Below are positions 17,073 to 25,245 of a stretch of DNA of 64,000 bases, one piece after another (positions within the stretch are counted from its first letter, which is position 1; each line of letters opens with the position of its first letter). Made by a program: the position numbers and the translations under genes. The stretch spans positions 287,257 to 351,256 of the forward strand of contig NZ_LMER01000014.1 of NCBI RefSeq assembly GCF_001426435.1, written 5' to 3'. The notes beneath the pieces are model-generated. The model saw nothing but the letters and a program-made list of their open reading frames with translations. It was not told the DNA's origin and ran no database searches. The stretch comes from Angustibacter sp. Root456 (lineage in GTDB: Bacteria; Actinomycetota; Actinomycetes; Actinomycetales; Angustibacteraceae).

Positions 17073-18539
17073 TCAGCGGTGGCGTCGTCCGTCGTCGGGG
17101 TCCTCGACGTACATGCCGGGCTCGTTGAGCACCAGCGACGGGCCCTCGTCGATGGCCTCCCCGCGATCGGCCGCGCGCTTGAGGTGCGCGGGCGCCAGCG
17201 CGTGCGCCAGGTGGTAGGCCAGGACGGCCACGATGGTGCCTAGCGCGATGCCCGACAGGGTGAAGGAGTCGCTGAACTTCAGCGAGGTGTCGCCGATCGC
17301 GATGATGATGCCCGCGGCGACCGGCACGAGGTTCACCGGGTTGGCGAAGTCGACGTTGTTCTCCTTCCAGATCTTCGCGCCCAGCAGGCCGATCATGCCG
17401 TAGAGCACCACCGTGATGCCGCCGAGCACACCGCCCGGCGTCGCGGACACGAGCGCGCCGAACTTCGGCGAGAAGCCGAAGAGCAGGGCCACGATCGCCG
17501 CCACGAAGTACGCGGCGGTGGAGTAGACCCGGGTGGCCGCCATGACGCCGATGTTCTCGGCGTACGTGGTCGTCGGGCTGCCACCGACGGACGTCGCGAT
17601 GACCGTGCCGATGCCGTCCGCGGCGATGGCGCGGCCCATCATCGGGTCGAGGTCCGTCTTGGTCATCTCGGCGACGGCCTTGACGTGGCCGGTGTTCTCG
17701 GCCACCAGTGCGATGACGGCGGGCAGCACCAGCAGGATGAACGCCCACTTGAAGTCCGGCAGGTGGTAACCGACGAGCGTCTTGCCGTCAGGGCCGACCG
17801 AGCCGGTCTTGGGCGGGAAGCCGATCCAGGCTGCGTCCTTGACGCCCTGCCAGTTCACCCGCCAGTGGGTGGTGTCCTTGCCTGCTGCCGGGTCGAACGA
17901 GGTGATCTTGCCGAAGCCGCGGTCGAACAGCCACGACAGCACGTACCCGAACACCAGGCCGAGGAAGATCGCGATGCGGCCGAGGAAGCCCCGCAGCCCG
18001 ACGCTCATCGCGATGACGGCCGTCATGACGATCAGCGCCACCCACTGGTCCTGCGGCCAGTACGTGCGAGCGACGACCGGGGCGAGGTTGAAGCCGATCA
18101 GCATCACGACTGCGCCGGTCACGACCGGAGGCAGCACGCGGTAGATCACCCGTGAGCCGGCGAAGTGGATGATGACGCCGACGATCGCCAGCACGACGCC
18201 CGCGACCAGGATCGCGCCCGTCACCTGCTGCGACGTGCCGCCCTGGGCCCGGATCGCCGCGACACCGCCGACGAACGACGCCGAGGTGCCGAGGTAGCTG
18301 GGCACCGCTCCCTTGACGATCAGCAGGAAGCAGATCGTCGCGATGCCGCTCATCATGATGGCGAGCTGGGCGTTGAGCCCCATGATGAGCGGGAAGACGA
18401 AGGTCGCACCGAACATCGCGACCACGTGCTGTGCACCGAGCCCTATCGTGCGCCCCCACGAGAGCCGTTCGTCGGGGGCGACGACCTCGCCAGGAGCCAG
18501 GCTCCTGCCGTCCCCGTGGAGCTTCCAACCGATCGCCAT
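17073..18539 (-). CDS. NCS2 nucleobase permease, uracil-type signature
   Basis: 488 aa membrane carrier of the UraA/UacT family, with about 14 hydrophobic segments. The TM1 motif AQHVVAMFGAT is present. The TM8 segment VAENTGHVKA carries Glu281, and the TM10 signature ENIGVMAATR starts with Glu328; these match the two substrate-binding Glu of UraA. Purine and ascorbate carriers have Gln or Pro at the start of that signature, so uracil or a close relative (barbiturate, thymine) is the expected substrate. ATG at 18539 follows AGAGGA by 7 bases; a longer start at 18602 is less likely. It is monocistronic, ended by the hairpin at 17022. Confidence 0.93.
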   Translation of the reverse strand: MAIGWKLHGDGRSLAPGEVVAPDERLSWGRTIGLGAQHVVAMFGATFVFPLIMGLNAQLAIMMSGIATICFLLIVKGAVPSYLGTSASFVGGVAAIRAQGGTSQQVTGAILVAGVVLAIVGVIIHFAGSRVIYRVLPPVVTGAVVMLIGFNLAPVVARTYWPQDQWVALIVMTAVIAMSVGLRGFLGRIAIFLGLVFGYVLSWLFDRGFGKITSFDPAAGKDTTHWRVNWQGVKDAAWIGFPPKTGSVGPDGKTLVGYHLPDFKWAFILLVLPAVIALVAENTGHVKAVAEMTKTDLDPMMGRAIAADGIGTVIATSVGGSPTTTYAENIGVMAATRVYSTAAYFVAAIVALLFGFSPKFGALVSATPGGVLGGITVVLYGMIGLLGAKIWKENNVDFANPVNLVPVAAGIIIAIGDTSLKFSDSFTLSGIALGTIVAVLAYHLAHALAPAHLKRAADRGEAIDEGPSLVLNEPGMYVEDPDDGRRHR

Positions 18540-18588
18540 GGGCGTTGTCCTCTCGGGCTTCTTCTCGAGACTGACGTCGGCGCGTCCT

Positions 18589-18602
18589 GTGACGCGCGTC
18601 AC
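18589..18602. promoter_or_regulatory. Candidate operator palindrome upstream of the permease
   Basis: GTGACGCGCGTCAC is a perfect 14-bp inverted repeat, 49 bases upstream of the permease ATG. It lies just downstream of a possible -10, TAGCCT on the minus strand at 18621-18626, where a bound repressor would block transcription. The regulator is unknown; the adjacent PucR protein is a candidate. Confidence 0.4.
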
Positions 18603-18710
18603 GAGGTCAGCATGGCGCGAGGCTAGGCGCGGGCGTGGGAGGCGGCACCGTCACTGCCTGCCAGGCATTCCGGACGGCGTTGTCGACGTCCCCCAAGGCC
18701 CGCCCGACCT

Positions 18711-18734
18711 GTGCACTTCGGATCCGAAGTGCAC
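18711..18734. repeat. 24-bp perfect palindrome, copy 2
   Basis: Perfect inverted repeat with arm GTGCACTTCGGA, centred on GGATCC, 13 bp beyond the pucR stop and about 170 bp upstream of the permease. It differs from the copy at 5020-5043 at two positions. Intergenic in both cases. Confidence 0.75.
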
Positions 18735-18747
18735 GGACGGGGCGGGG

Positions 18748-20394
18748 TCAGCCGAGGCCGCGCATCGGCATGATACGCAGCGCCAGCGCGAGGTCGAGGC
18801 GCAGGTCGGCGTCCTCGGTGAAGGGCCCGAGGATGCGCTCGAGCTTGCCGATGCGGTACCTCAGGGTGTTGTAGTGGAAGTGCAGTCGCCGTGCGGTCTC
18901 GGCGACGTTGAGGTTGGTGTCGAGCAGCACCTCGAGCGTGCGGCGCAGGTCCCGCGACTGCGGCGTCGGCTCGGCCAGCTCGCCGAGCGTCTCGTGCAGG
19001 AACGTCCGCAGCTCGGCGCTGTCGGGCACCAGGCTGAGCAGCCGGTGCACCCCCAGCCGGTCGAAGTGCGCGACGCCGCCCGGGCCGTGCACCTGCCGCG
19101 ACACCCGCACGCACGTGCGTGCCTGCTCGTACGCCCTCGTGATCGCGTCGACCCCCGGCACGACGCGGCTCACGCCGATGGTGAAGCCTCGGGCCGAGCC
19201 GGCGTTCTTGTCGTGGTACGCCGCAGCGAGGTCACGCGCCGTCCGCTCCACCTGGACGCCGGACTGCGCACCGACGATGGCGACCACCTCGGTGGCGAAG
19301 CCGCACACCAGGGCCCCGCCGTCCCGCGCGCGCAGCAGGGCCCGCCACGCGGCCGCCATCCGCTCGGTCACGACGTCACCGGCCGGGCCGGAGCGCACGC
19401 CGGCGTCCGGCTGGGCCACCACGACCACGAGCGGCCGGTCGAGCTGCCACCCGAGCGCGGCGGCGTGCCGGACGACGACCTCCTGGTCGTCGATACGGCC
19501 GAGCAGGACGTCGCGCAGGAAGTCGGCCTGGTAGCGCTCCTCCACCGCGCTCACGGCCTGCTGCTTCACGGCGACCAGAGCGCACACCACGGCGGCGCGC
19601 TCGATGGCGTGCACGTCCTGCGGGCTGATGTCACCCTCCGACACCGCGACGACGCGCCCGTGGCTCACGCCGCCGGCCACGATCGGCACGACGACGCGGT
19701 CGGGCCCGGGCGCGTCCAGCGAGCCGCCGGGTGCCGCGAGCACCGCGTCGACGTGCGCCCCCGCCTGCGCCGCCACCCGGCCCTCGGCGTCTGTCACGAC
19801 CACCGAGAGCCCGAGGCCCGTCGACAACGCACGGGCCACCTCGGGCAGGCCTCCCCCGCCCAGGACGATCTGCACCAACGCGCGGTGGATCTCCTCGCTG
19901 CGTGCGAGCAGCGCCGCCTGGCGGCCCAGCACCGCGCTCAGCACCTCGTTGAGCACGTCGTCGAGAGAGACCTCGGACGGCAGGGCCAGCACGGGCAGAC
20001 CGATCGCGTCGGCGCGCCCCAGCGCCTCGGGTGGCAGCTCGCGCACGTAGGCGCCGAGCTTGACCGCCACCGCGACGACACCCCGCCGGGCCAGCGCCTC
20101 GAACTGCGCCGGGAGGTGGTCCTCGCGGTCGAGCATCGGGTAGCCGGTGGTGACGAGCAGCTCGTCGTCGCGGACAAACGGCAGGACGTCGGGCGTCTCC
20201 CACACGCCGACGCGCACCACCTGGCGACCGAGGCCGCCGGCACCCGCCAGCACCTCCACGCCGCGCAGCGCCGGGAGGGCCAGCGCCTCGTGGAGCGAGA
20301 TGCCGTAGGCCGCCGGCTCCAGCCTGAGACTGCCCCCGGCCTGCGTCGGCAACCCGGACCCGAGGGCGAGGCGATCTTCGGCAACTCTCGTCAT
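18748..20394 (-). CDS. PucR-family transcriptional regulator
   Basis: 548 aa. The N-terminal purine-catabolism (PucR) domain spans about residues 30-155 (SLHEALALPALRGVEVLAG, DELLVTTGYPM). A GAF-like/central region follows, and a C-terminal PucR-type helix-turn-helix lies around 480-540 (LLDTNLNVAETARRLHFHYN, TLRYRIGKLERILG). Such regulators control purine, pyrimidine or amino-acid catabolism in response to a pathway metabolite. Its start is only 29 bases from that of the divergent allH gene, so it very likely controls the allHFG unit and itself, and perhaps the permease and minus-strand genes. ATG at 20394 has no ribosome-binding site but a TACGCT 6 bases upstream. Confidence 0.92.
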   Translation of the reverse strand: MTRVAEDRLALGSGLPTQAGGSLRLEPAAYGISLHEALALPALRGVEVLAGAGGLGRQVVRVGVWETPDVLPFVRDDELLVTTGYPMLDREDHLPAQFEALARRGVVAVAVKLGAYVRELPPEALGRADAIGLPVLALPSEVSLDDVLNEVLSAVLGRQAALLARSEEIHRALVQIVLGGGGLPEVARALSTGLGLSVVVTDAEGRVAAQAGAHVDAVLAAPGGSLDAPGPDRVVVPIVAGGVSHGRVVAVSEGDISPQDVHAIERAAVVCALVAVKQQAVSAVEERYQADFLRDVLLGRIDDQEVVVRHAAALGWQLDRPLVVVVAQPDAGVRSGPAGDVVTERMAAAWRALLRARDGGALVCGFATEVVAIVGAQSGVQVERTARDLAAAYHDKNAGSARGFTIGVSRVVPGVDAITRAYEQARTCVRVSRQVHGPGGVAHFDRLGVHRLLSLVPDSAELRTFLHETLGELAEPTPQSRDLRRTLEVLLDTNLNVAETARRLHFHYNTLRYRIGKLERILGPFTEDADLRLDLALALRIMPMRGLG

Positions 20395-20400
20395 GTGGGC

Positions 20401-20422
20401 AGCGTAGGAGCCTGGATAGCGT
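20401..20422. promoter_or_regulatory. Compact divergent leaderless promoters, pucR / allH
   Basis: TACGCT (minus, 20401-20406) lies 6 bases before the pucR ATG. TAGCGT (plus, 20417-20422) lies 7 bases before the second in-frame ATG of allH at 20430. With only 29 bases between the two annotated starts there is no room for ordinary leaders, so both mRNAs are probably leaderless, with -35 regions inside the opposing gene. Confidence 0.45.
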
Positions 20423-20423
20423 C

Positions 20424-21212
20424 ATGGCCATGAATCCGCAGGTTGGTGCCGCCTCGACGCACGTCCACGACCTGCTGACCGGGCCCCCGCAGGCCGGCCT
20501 CGTGCGTCGCGTGGGGCGCGACCGCGCCGCCGTCGAGGTGGCGGGACGCCTGATCGTGCTGGTCCGGGCGACGGGGCCGCAGACCCTGCCGTGCTCGGTC
20601 GTGGTGCCTCGCCTGGATCTCGCCGGAGTGGACGGCGAGCGGGCGCTCGTCGGTCACCAGCAGCTGGTGGTCGGCGACCACCGCGTCGAGATCGTGCGCT
20701 GGTGGGACCCACCCCGCGTGCACCCCGGCGCGCGCAGCGTCGGCCCGCAGCCGTCCGGCGGCCCGTCGGTGCTGGACGACGACACGCTCCGGGCGCTGCG
20801 CGACGCCGCCACCGCGCTGGTCGCCAGGGACACCACCGCCGCTGAGTGCCTCGTCCAGGTGCTCGGTCGGGGGCGCGGCTCGACCCCTGACGCCGACGAC
20901 GCCGTCGCGGGCCTGCTGCTGGCCGGCCGCCGGCTGGCCGACCCGGACGCGCTCCGCGACGTGGAGGCAGTCGGCGCAACGGTCGCGAGGGCCGCCCCCT
21001 CACGCACGACCCTGCTGTCGGCCGAGCTCCTGCGCGCCGCGGCCCACGGGTACGCCGTGCCGGTCCTGGTGCAGCACCTCACCTCACCGACCGCCCACTC
21101 GGCGGCGGAAGTGGAGCGGCTCGGGGCGACGTCCGGACGCGCCACGCTCGCGGGGGTGCGCGTCCTGCACCGGGCCTGGCGACGGGGCGCGCGTGAGGCG
21201 GTGACCGCGTGA
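20424..21212 (+). CDS. allH: DUF2877 protein, AllH (YlbF)-like subunit of a carbamoyltransferase
   Basis: 262 aa. DUF2877 markers are GRGRGSTPDADDAVAG (the GxGxGxTPxxDD loop) near residue 150 and SRTTLLSAELLRAAAHG near 193. In E. coli AllH, with AllF and AllG, is reported to form oxamate carbamoyltransferase, which phosphorolyses oxalurate to oxamate plus carbamoyl phosphate. The start is either ATG 20424 or the leaderless ATG 20430. The stop overlaps allF by 4 bases. No allantoinase, allantoate amidohydrolase or ureidoglycolate dehydrogenase gene accompanies it, so a different ureido acid is likely to be the substrate. Confidence 0.85.
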   Translation: MAMNPQVGAASTHVHDLLTGPPQAGLVRRVGRDRAAVEVAGRLIVLVRATGPQTLPCSVVVPRLDLAGVDGERALVGHQQLVVGDHRVEIVRWWDPPRVHPGARSVGPQPSGGPSVLDDDTLRALRDAATALVARDTTAAECLVQVLGRGRGSTPDADDAVAGLLLAGRRLADPDALRDVEAVGATVARAAPSRTTLLSAELLRAAAHGYAVPVLVQHLTSPTAHSAAEVERLGATSGRATLAGVRVLHRAWRRGAREAVTA

Positions 21213-22699
21213 GCCACGAGCACGTCGAGGTGCGCACCGGCACCTACCACGACTCGGTGACCCTGATGCAGGCCAGCCGCAGCGTCGCCAGCGTCGACGG
21301 CGTCGTCGCCGCGCAGGTCGCGATGGGCACCCCACTCAACGTGGACGTCCTGCAAGGCATGGGATTCAGCCTGCCTGCGGGTGTCGGCGCCTCCGACCTC
21401 GTGGTGGCGCTGCGCACCGACGACGAGGCCGCGCTCGCGGCGGGTCTGGCAGCGGTCGACGCCGCGCTCACCTCGCGCTCCGAGGGCACCAGCGCCAGCA
21501 CGGCCGAGCCCCCGCGGACGACGGGGATCGCGTTGCGGCGCAACGCCTCCCCGCTGGCCGTCGTCTCGGTGCCCGGCCCCTTCGCGCTCGCCGAGGCGAT
21601 GGACGCCGTCGCCGCCGGATCGAGCGTCATGGTGTTCAGCGACAACGTGACCGTCGCGGAGGAGGTCGCGCTCAAGGACGCTGCAGCAGCGCAGGACGTG
21701 CTCGTCATGGGCCCGGACTGCGGCACCGCGGTCGTGGGCGGGGTCGGCCTGGGGTTCGCGAACGTCGTCGAGCCGGGGCCGGTCTCGATCGTCGCCGCCT
21801 CGGGCACCGGTGCGCAGCAGCTCATGGCCCTGCTGGCCCACGGTGGCGTGGGTGTGCGGCACTGCCTCGGGCTCGGCGGTCGCGACCTGTCGGCCGCCGT
21901 CGGCGGGCGATCGGCGCGCCAGGCCCTGACGGCCCTCGCCGCTGACCCCGGCACCGAGCTCGTGGTGGTGGTGAGCAAACCGGCCGACCCCGACGTCGTC
22001 AGCGCGCTGGAGCACCAAGCGGCTGAGCTCGACCTCGCCGTCGAGTGGGCGACGCTCGGCCCCGGTCGCCCCGACCTGACCTCAGCCGCCGAACGGGTGA
22101 TCGAGCGGCTCGGCGGCCACACGCGCCTGTGGCCCTCGTGGGGCCCGGAGCAGCCGCGCTCCCCCGGCCACGCCCTGCGCGGTCTGTTCTGCGGCGGCAC
22201 GCTGTGCGACGAGGCGATGCTCGTGGCCGGTGAGCTGCTCGGGCCGATCCGGTCGAACATCCCGCTGTCGAGCGACCTCGCGCTCGACGTCAGCGGGGCC
22301 GGCCGCTGGGACGCCGGCAGCGACCACGCGATGGTCGACTTCGGCGACGACGCGCTCACCCGCGGGCGCGCGCACCCGATGATCGATCCCTCCCTGCGCG
22401 ATGAGCGCTTGGCGATCGAGGCGGCCGACCCGCGGGTCGGCGCGATCCTGCTCGACGTCGTGCTCGGGCACGGCGCGCACCCCGACCCCGCCGCCGAGCT
22501 GGGCCCGGCCATCGAGGCGGCGCTGGACGGCGCGAGCCAGCTCGCCGTCGTCGTGTCACTGACCGGCACCCCCGCCGACCCGCAAGGGTTCGGGCGTCAG
22601 GCCGCGCGCCTGGCCGAGGCCGGCGCGCAGGTGCACCTGTCGAACGCCGCGGCCGCCCGGGCCGCGGCCGAGGCCGTCCGAACGAAGGAGCCGTCGTGA
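21209..22699 (+). CDS. allF: FdrA/AllF-like acyl-CoA-synthetase-fold carbamoyltransferase subunit
   Basis: 496 aa from GTG 21209, overlapping allH. FdrA resembles the succinyl-CoA synthetase alpha subunit. Characteristic blocks are TYHDSVTLMQAS near the N-terminus, MGPDCGTAVVGGVGLGFAN near 170-188, VAASGTGAQQLMALL, CLGLGGRDLSAAVGG, and the C-terminal ATP-citrate-lyase-like LFCGGTLCDEAML and LLDVVLGHGAHPDPA. With AllG and AllH it is expected to form the phosphorolytic transcarbamylase. The stop overlaps allG by 4 bases and AAGGAG precedes the allG start. Confidence 0.93.
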   Translation: MSHEHVEVRTGTYHDSVTLMQASRSVASVDGVVAAQVAMGTPLNVDVLQGMGFSLPAGVGASDLVVALRTDDEAALAAGLAAVDAALTSRSEGTSASTAEPPRTTGIALRRNASPLAVVSVPGPFALAEAMDAVAAGSSVMVFSDNVTVAEEVALKDAAAAQDVLVMGPDCGTAVVGGVGLGFANVVEPGPVSIVAASGTGAQQLMALLAHGGVGVRHCLGLGGRDLSAAVGGRSARQALTALAADPGTELVVVVSKPADPDVVSALEHQAAELDLAVEWATLGPGRPDLTSAAERVIERLGGHTRLWPSWGPEQPRSPGHALRGLFCGGTLCDEAMLVAGELLGPIRSNIPLSSDLALDVSGAGRWDAGSDHAMVDFGDDALTRGRAHPMIDPSLRDERLAIEAADPRVGAILLDVVLGHGAHPDPAAELGPAIEAALDGASQLAVVVSLTGTPADPQGFGRQAARLAEAGAQVHLSNAAAARAAAEAVRTKEPS

Positions 22700-24120
22700 G
22701 CGCTTTGCGCGGGCTGCTCGACGGCGCGCCGTCGAGCGTCGTCACCGTGGGGGTCGACCTGCTGGCGCAGGCGCTCGATGACCAAGCGGTCGCGGTCGAC
22801 CGCGTCGACTGGCGCCCGCCACTCGGTGGGGACGCCGTGGCCGGGCACCTGTCCGCCGTCCTGGCCGATGCGCGCCGCGACGCTGCCAACCGCACCGCGC
22901 TCGACCGGCTGCTGGGCGCCGAGGCCGAGCTCGTCGACGTCGTGCCGGCGTCCGAGGCGCTCGGCCTGCAGCGCGGCACGTTCCTGCACGCCGGACCACC
23001 GATCACGTGGGAGCGGGCATCGGGGCCGCTGCGAGGCGCGCTCATGGGCGCGATGGTGCTCGAGGGCCTGGCGTCCTCGCCGGAGGACGCCGAGAGCCGG
23101 CTCGCCGACGCAAACGGCGTCACGCTCGACCCCTGCCACCACCACCACGCGGTGGGGCCTATGGCCGGGGTCGTCTCGCCGTCCATGTGGGGTTTCGTGC
23201 TGCGCGACCCGGTGCACGGGGGCATGGCGTTCTGCACCCTGAACGAGGGTCTGGGCAAGGTGCTGCGGTACGGCGCGTACGGCCCCGAGGTGATCGAGCG
23301 GTTGCAGTGGATGGCTCGTGTGCTCGGCCCGCTGCTGCAGCAGGCGGTGCGCCGCCGCGTCGACACCACGGGTCCGGTCGACGTCCGCTCGATCATCGCC
23401 CAGATGCTGCAGATGGGCGACGAGGGCCACAACCGCAACCGGGCGGGCACCATGATGCTGGTGCGCGAGCTGGTGCCCGAGCTGCTCGAGCTCGGTGCGC
23501 CCTCGGGCGACGTGTCCGACGTCGTGCGCTTCTGCAACGGCAACGACCACTTCTTCCTCAACCTCGTGATGCCCGCCTGCAAGCTCGCCCTGGACGCCGC
23601 CCGCGACGTGCCGGGCTCGACGATGGTCGTGGCCATGGCCCGCAACGGCACCGACTTCGGCATCCAGGTGTCGGGCACCGGATCGCAGTGGTTCACCGCG
23701 CCGGCCAACACCCCGGACGGCTTGTTCCTCGGTGACTTCGGGCCCGACGACGCCAACCCCGACATCGGCGACTCCGCGATCACCGAGACCGGCGGCATCG
23801 GCGGGTTCGCCATGGCCGCCGCCCCCGCCATCGTCCGCTTCGTCGGCGGCGAGGCGGACGACGCGATCGCCACGACCCGGCGGATGTACGACATCACGCT
23901 CGGCGAGCACCCGGCCTACCAGGTGCCGGTGCTCGGCTTCCGCGGCACGCCCACCGGCATCGACGTCACCGCCGTGGTGCGCACCGGCGTCCTGCCCGTG
24001 ATCAACACCGGCATGGCCGGGCGCGTGGCCGGCACCGGCCAGGTCGGAGCCGGTCTGGTCAGCCCGCCCGAGGCCTGCTTCACCCAGGCCCTCGACGCGC
24101 TGGCCGCGCGAGCGCGCTGA
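22696..24120 (+). CDS. allG: DUF1116 protein, AllG (YlbE)-like carbamoyltransferase subunit
   Basis: 474 aa. DUF1116 landmarks are DPCHHHHAVGPMAGVVSPSM near 143-162, GDEGHNRNRAGTMM near 240, FCNGNDHFFLNLVMPACK near 275-292 and GIQVSGTGSQWFTAPA near 315-330. It is the third subunit of the reported E. coli oxamate carbamoyltransferase. GTG 22696 overlaps allF and has AAGGAG at good spacing. The three genes are contiguous and overlapping, in the order H-F-G, which supports a complex. The clustered His and Asn motifs are likely substrate or metal ligands, though I know of no structure to confirm this. Confidence 0.93.
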   Translation: MSALRGLLDGAPSSVVTVGVDLLAQALDDQAVAVDRVDWRPPLGGDAVAGHLSAVLADARRDAANRTALDRLLGAEAELVDVVPASEALGLQRGTFLHAGPPITWERASGPLRGALMGAMVLEGLASSPEDAESRLADANGVTLDPCHHHHAVGPMAGVVSPSMWGFVLRDPVHGGMAFCTLNEGLGKVLRYGAYGPEVIERLQWMARVLGPLLQQAVRRRVDTTGPVDVRSIIAQMLQMGDEGHNRNRAGTMMLVRELVPELLELGAPSGDVSDVVRFCNGNDHFFLNLVMPACKLALDAARDVPGSTMVVAMARNGTDFGIQVSGTGSQWFTAPANTPDGLFLGDFGPDDANPDIGDSAITETGGIGGFAMAAAPAIVRFVGGEADDAIATTRRMYDITLGEHPAYQVPVLGFRGTPTGIDVTAVVRTGVLPVINTGMAGRVAGTGQVGAGLVSPPEACFTQALDALAARAR

Positions 24121-24144
24121 CCGCCGAGCCGTCAGGCTGGCCGC

Positions 24145-25245
24145 ATGCGCCGCGCCGTCTCGAGCTGGTCCGATCGCGTCCGGCTGCTTCGGCGCTACGG
24201 CTGGCACATCGCCCAGTGCGCGGTGGCCGCCGCCGTCGCGTGGGGCGTCGCCCGGCTCGTGCTCGGGCACCCGCAGCCGTTCTTCGCTCCCGTCGCGGCC
24301 ATCGTCAGCCTCGGCCTCAGCTACCGGCAGCGACTGCAGCGGGTGGCCGAGGTCACCGTGGGCGTGGCCCTCGGCGTGCTCACGGGTGACCTGTTCGTGC
24401 ACGCCTTCGGCACCGGCGGGTGGCAGGTGCTCGTCGTGGTGGCGGTGGCCATGGTGCTGGCGGTGCTGCTCGACGCCGGGCCCCTGCTGGTGACCCAGGC
24501 GGGGGTGCAGTCGTCGATCGTCGCGACCCTCGCCCCAGCCCCGGCAGCGGGGCTGAGCCGCTGGCTCGACGCGGTCGTCGGTGGCGCCGTGGCGCTCCTG
24601 GCCGCCGCGGTGGTGCCGGGATCGCCGCTGCGCCGCCCACGGCAGGAGGCCGCCTCGCTCATGGAGGACTTCGCCAGCTGGTGCCGCGACGCCGTGCGGG
24701 CCGTCGCCACCAGCGACACCGGCCTCGCCTACGCGACGCTCGACCGCGCCCGTGCGAGCGAGCACCGGCTCGACGACGTGCGCGACGCCGCGAGCGACGG
24801 GCTCTCGATCGCGCGGTCGTCGCCCTGGCGGCGCGGTCACCGCAGCGACCTGCTCGGCATCGCCGCGCTCGCAGTGCACCTCGACCGCGCCGTTCGCAAC
24901 GGGCGCGTGCTGCTGCGCCGCGTCACGGTCGTCGTCCGGCGCGGGGAGACGCTGGACGGCGAGGTGCTGGGGCTCATCAGCGCGCTCGCCGACGCGGCGG
25001 AGGAGCTCTCCCGCGCCATCAGCGCGAAGTCCGAACCCGAGCGCAGCCGCGAGCTGCTGGGTGAGGTCGCGGCCGCGTCGGTGCGGGCGCGAGTGGGCAG
25101 CTCGCTGTCGTCGGACGTCGTGATCGCTCAGGTGCGCTCGATGGTCGTCGACCTGCTGGAGCTCACCGGCCTGGACGCGGACGAGGCCCGCCGGCTGGTA
25201 CCGCCCGCCGAGCGCGACGACCCCCCACCTAGGCTCAGTCGGTGA
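24145..25245 (+). CDS. FUSC-family inner-membrane protein
   Basis: 366 aa. Four to five hydrophobic segments lie in residues 15-155 (for example VAAAVAWGVARLVLG and VLVVVAVAMVLAVLL), with GHPQPFFAPVAAIVSLG typical of the FUSC/aromatic-acid-exporter family. A long helical cytoplasmic C-terminal half follows. Function is unknown; some relatives export aromatic acids. It starts 24 bases after allG, so readthrough is possible, but CAGGCT six bases before the ATG may give its own start. Its end overlaps the MFS gene by 4 bases. Confidence 0.82.
   Translation: MRRAVSSWSDRVRLLRRYGWHIAQCAVAAAVAWGVARLVLGHPQPFFAPVAAIVSLGLSYRQRLQRVAEVTVGVALGVLTGDLFVHAFGTGGWQVLVVVAVAMVLAVLLDAGPLLVTQAGVQSSIVATLAPAPAAGLSRWLDAVVGGAVALLAAAVVPGSPLRRPRQEAASLMEDFASWCRDAVRAVATSDTGLAYATLDRARASEHRLDDVRDAASDGLSIARSSPWRRGHRSDLLGIAALAVHLDRAVRNGRVLLRRVTVVVRRGETLDGEVLGLISALADAAEELSRAISAKSEPERSRELLGEVAAASVRARVGSSLSSDVVIAQVRSMVVDLLELTGLDADEARRLVPPAERDDPPPRLSR
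25230..25235 (+). promoter_or_regulatory. Putative -10 element for leaderless MFS mRNA
   Basis: TAGGCT inside the 3' end of the FUSC gene, exactly 6 bases before the GTG start of the transporter, with no ribosome-binding site. Confidence 0.4.

Noticed and set aside
22597-24879. 760-codon minus-strand open frame opposite allG and FUSC
   Set aside because: Crosses two well-supported plus-strand genes, is His/Arg/Gly-rich and lacks domains.
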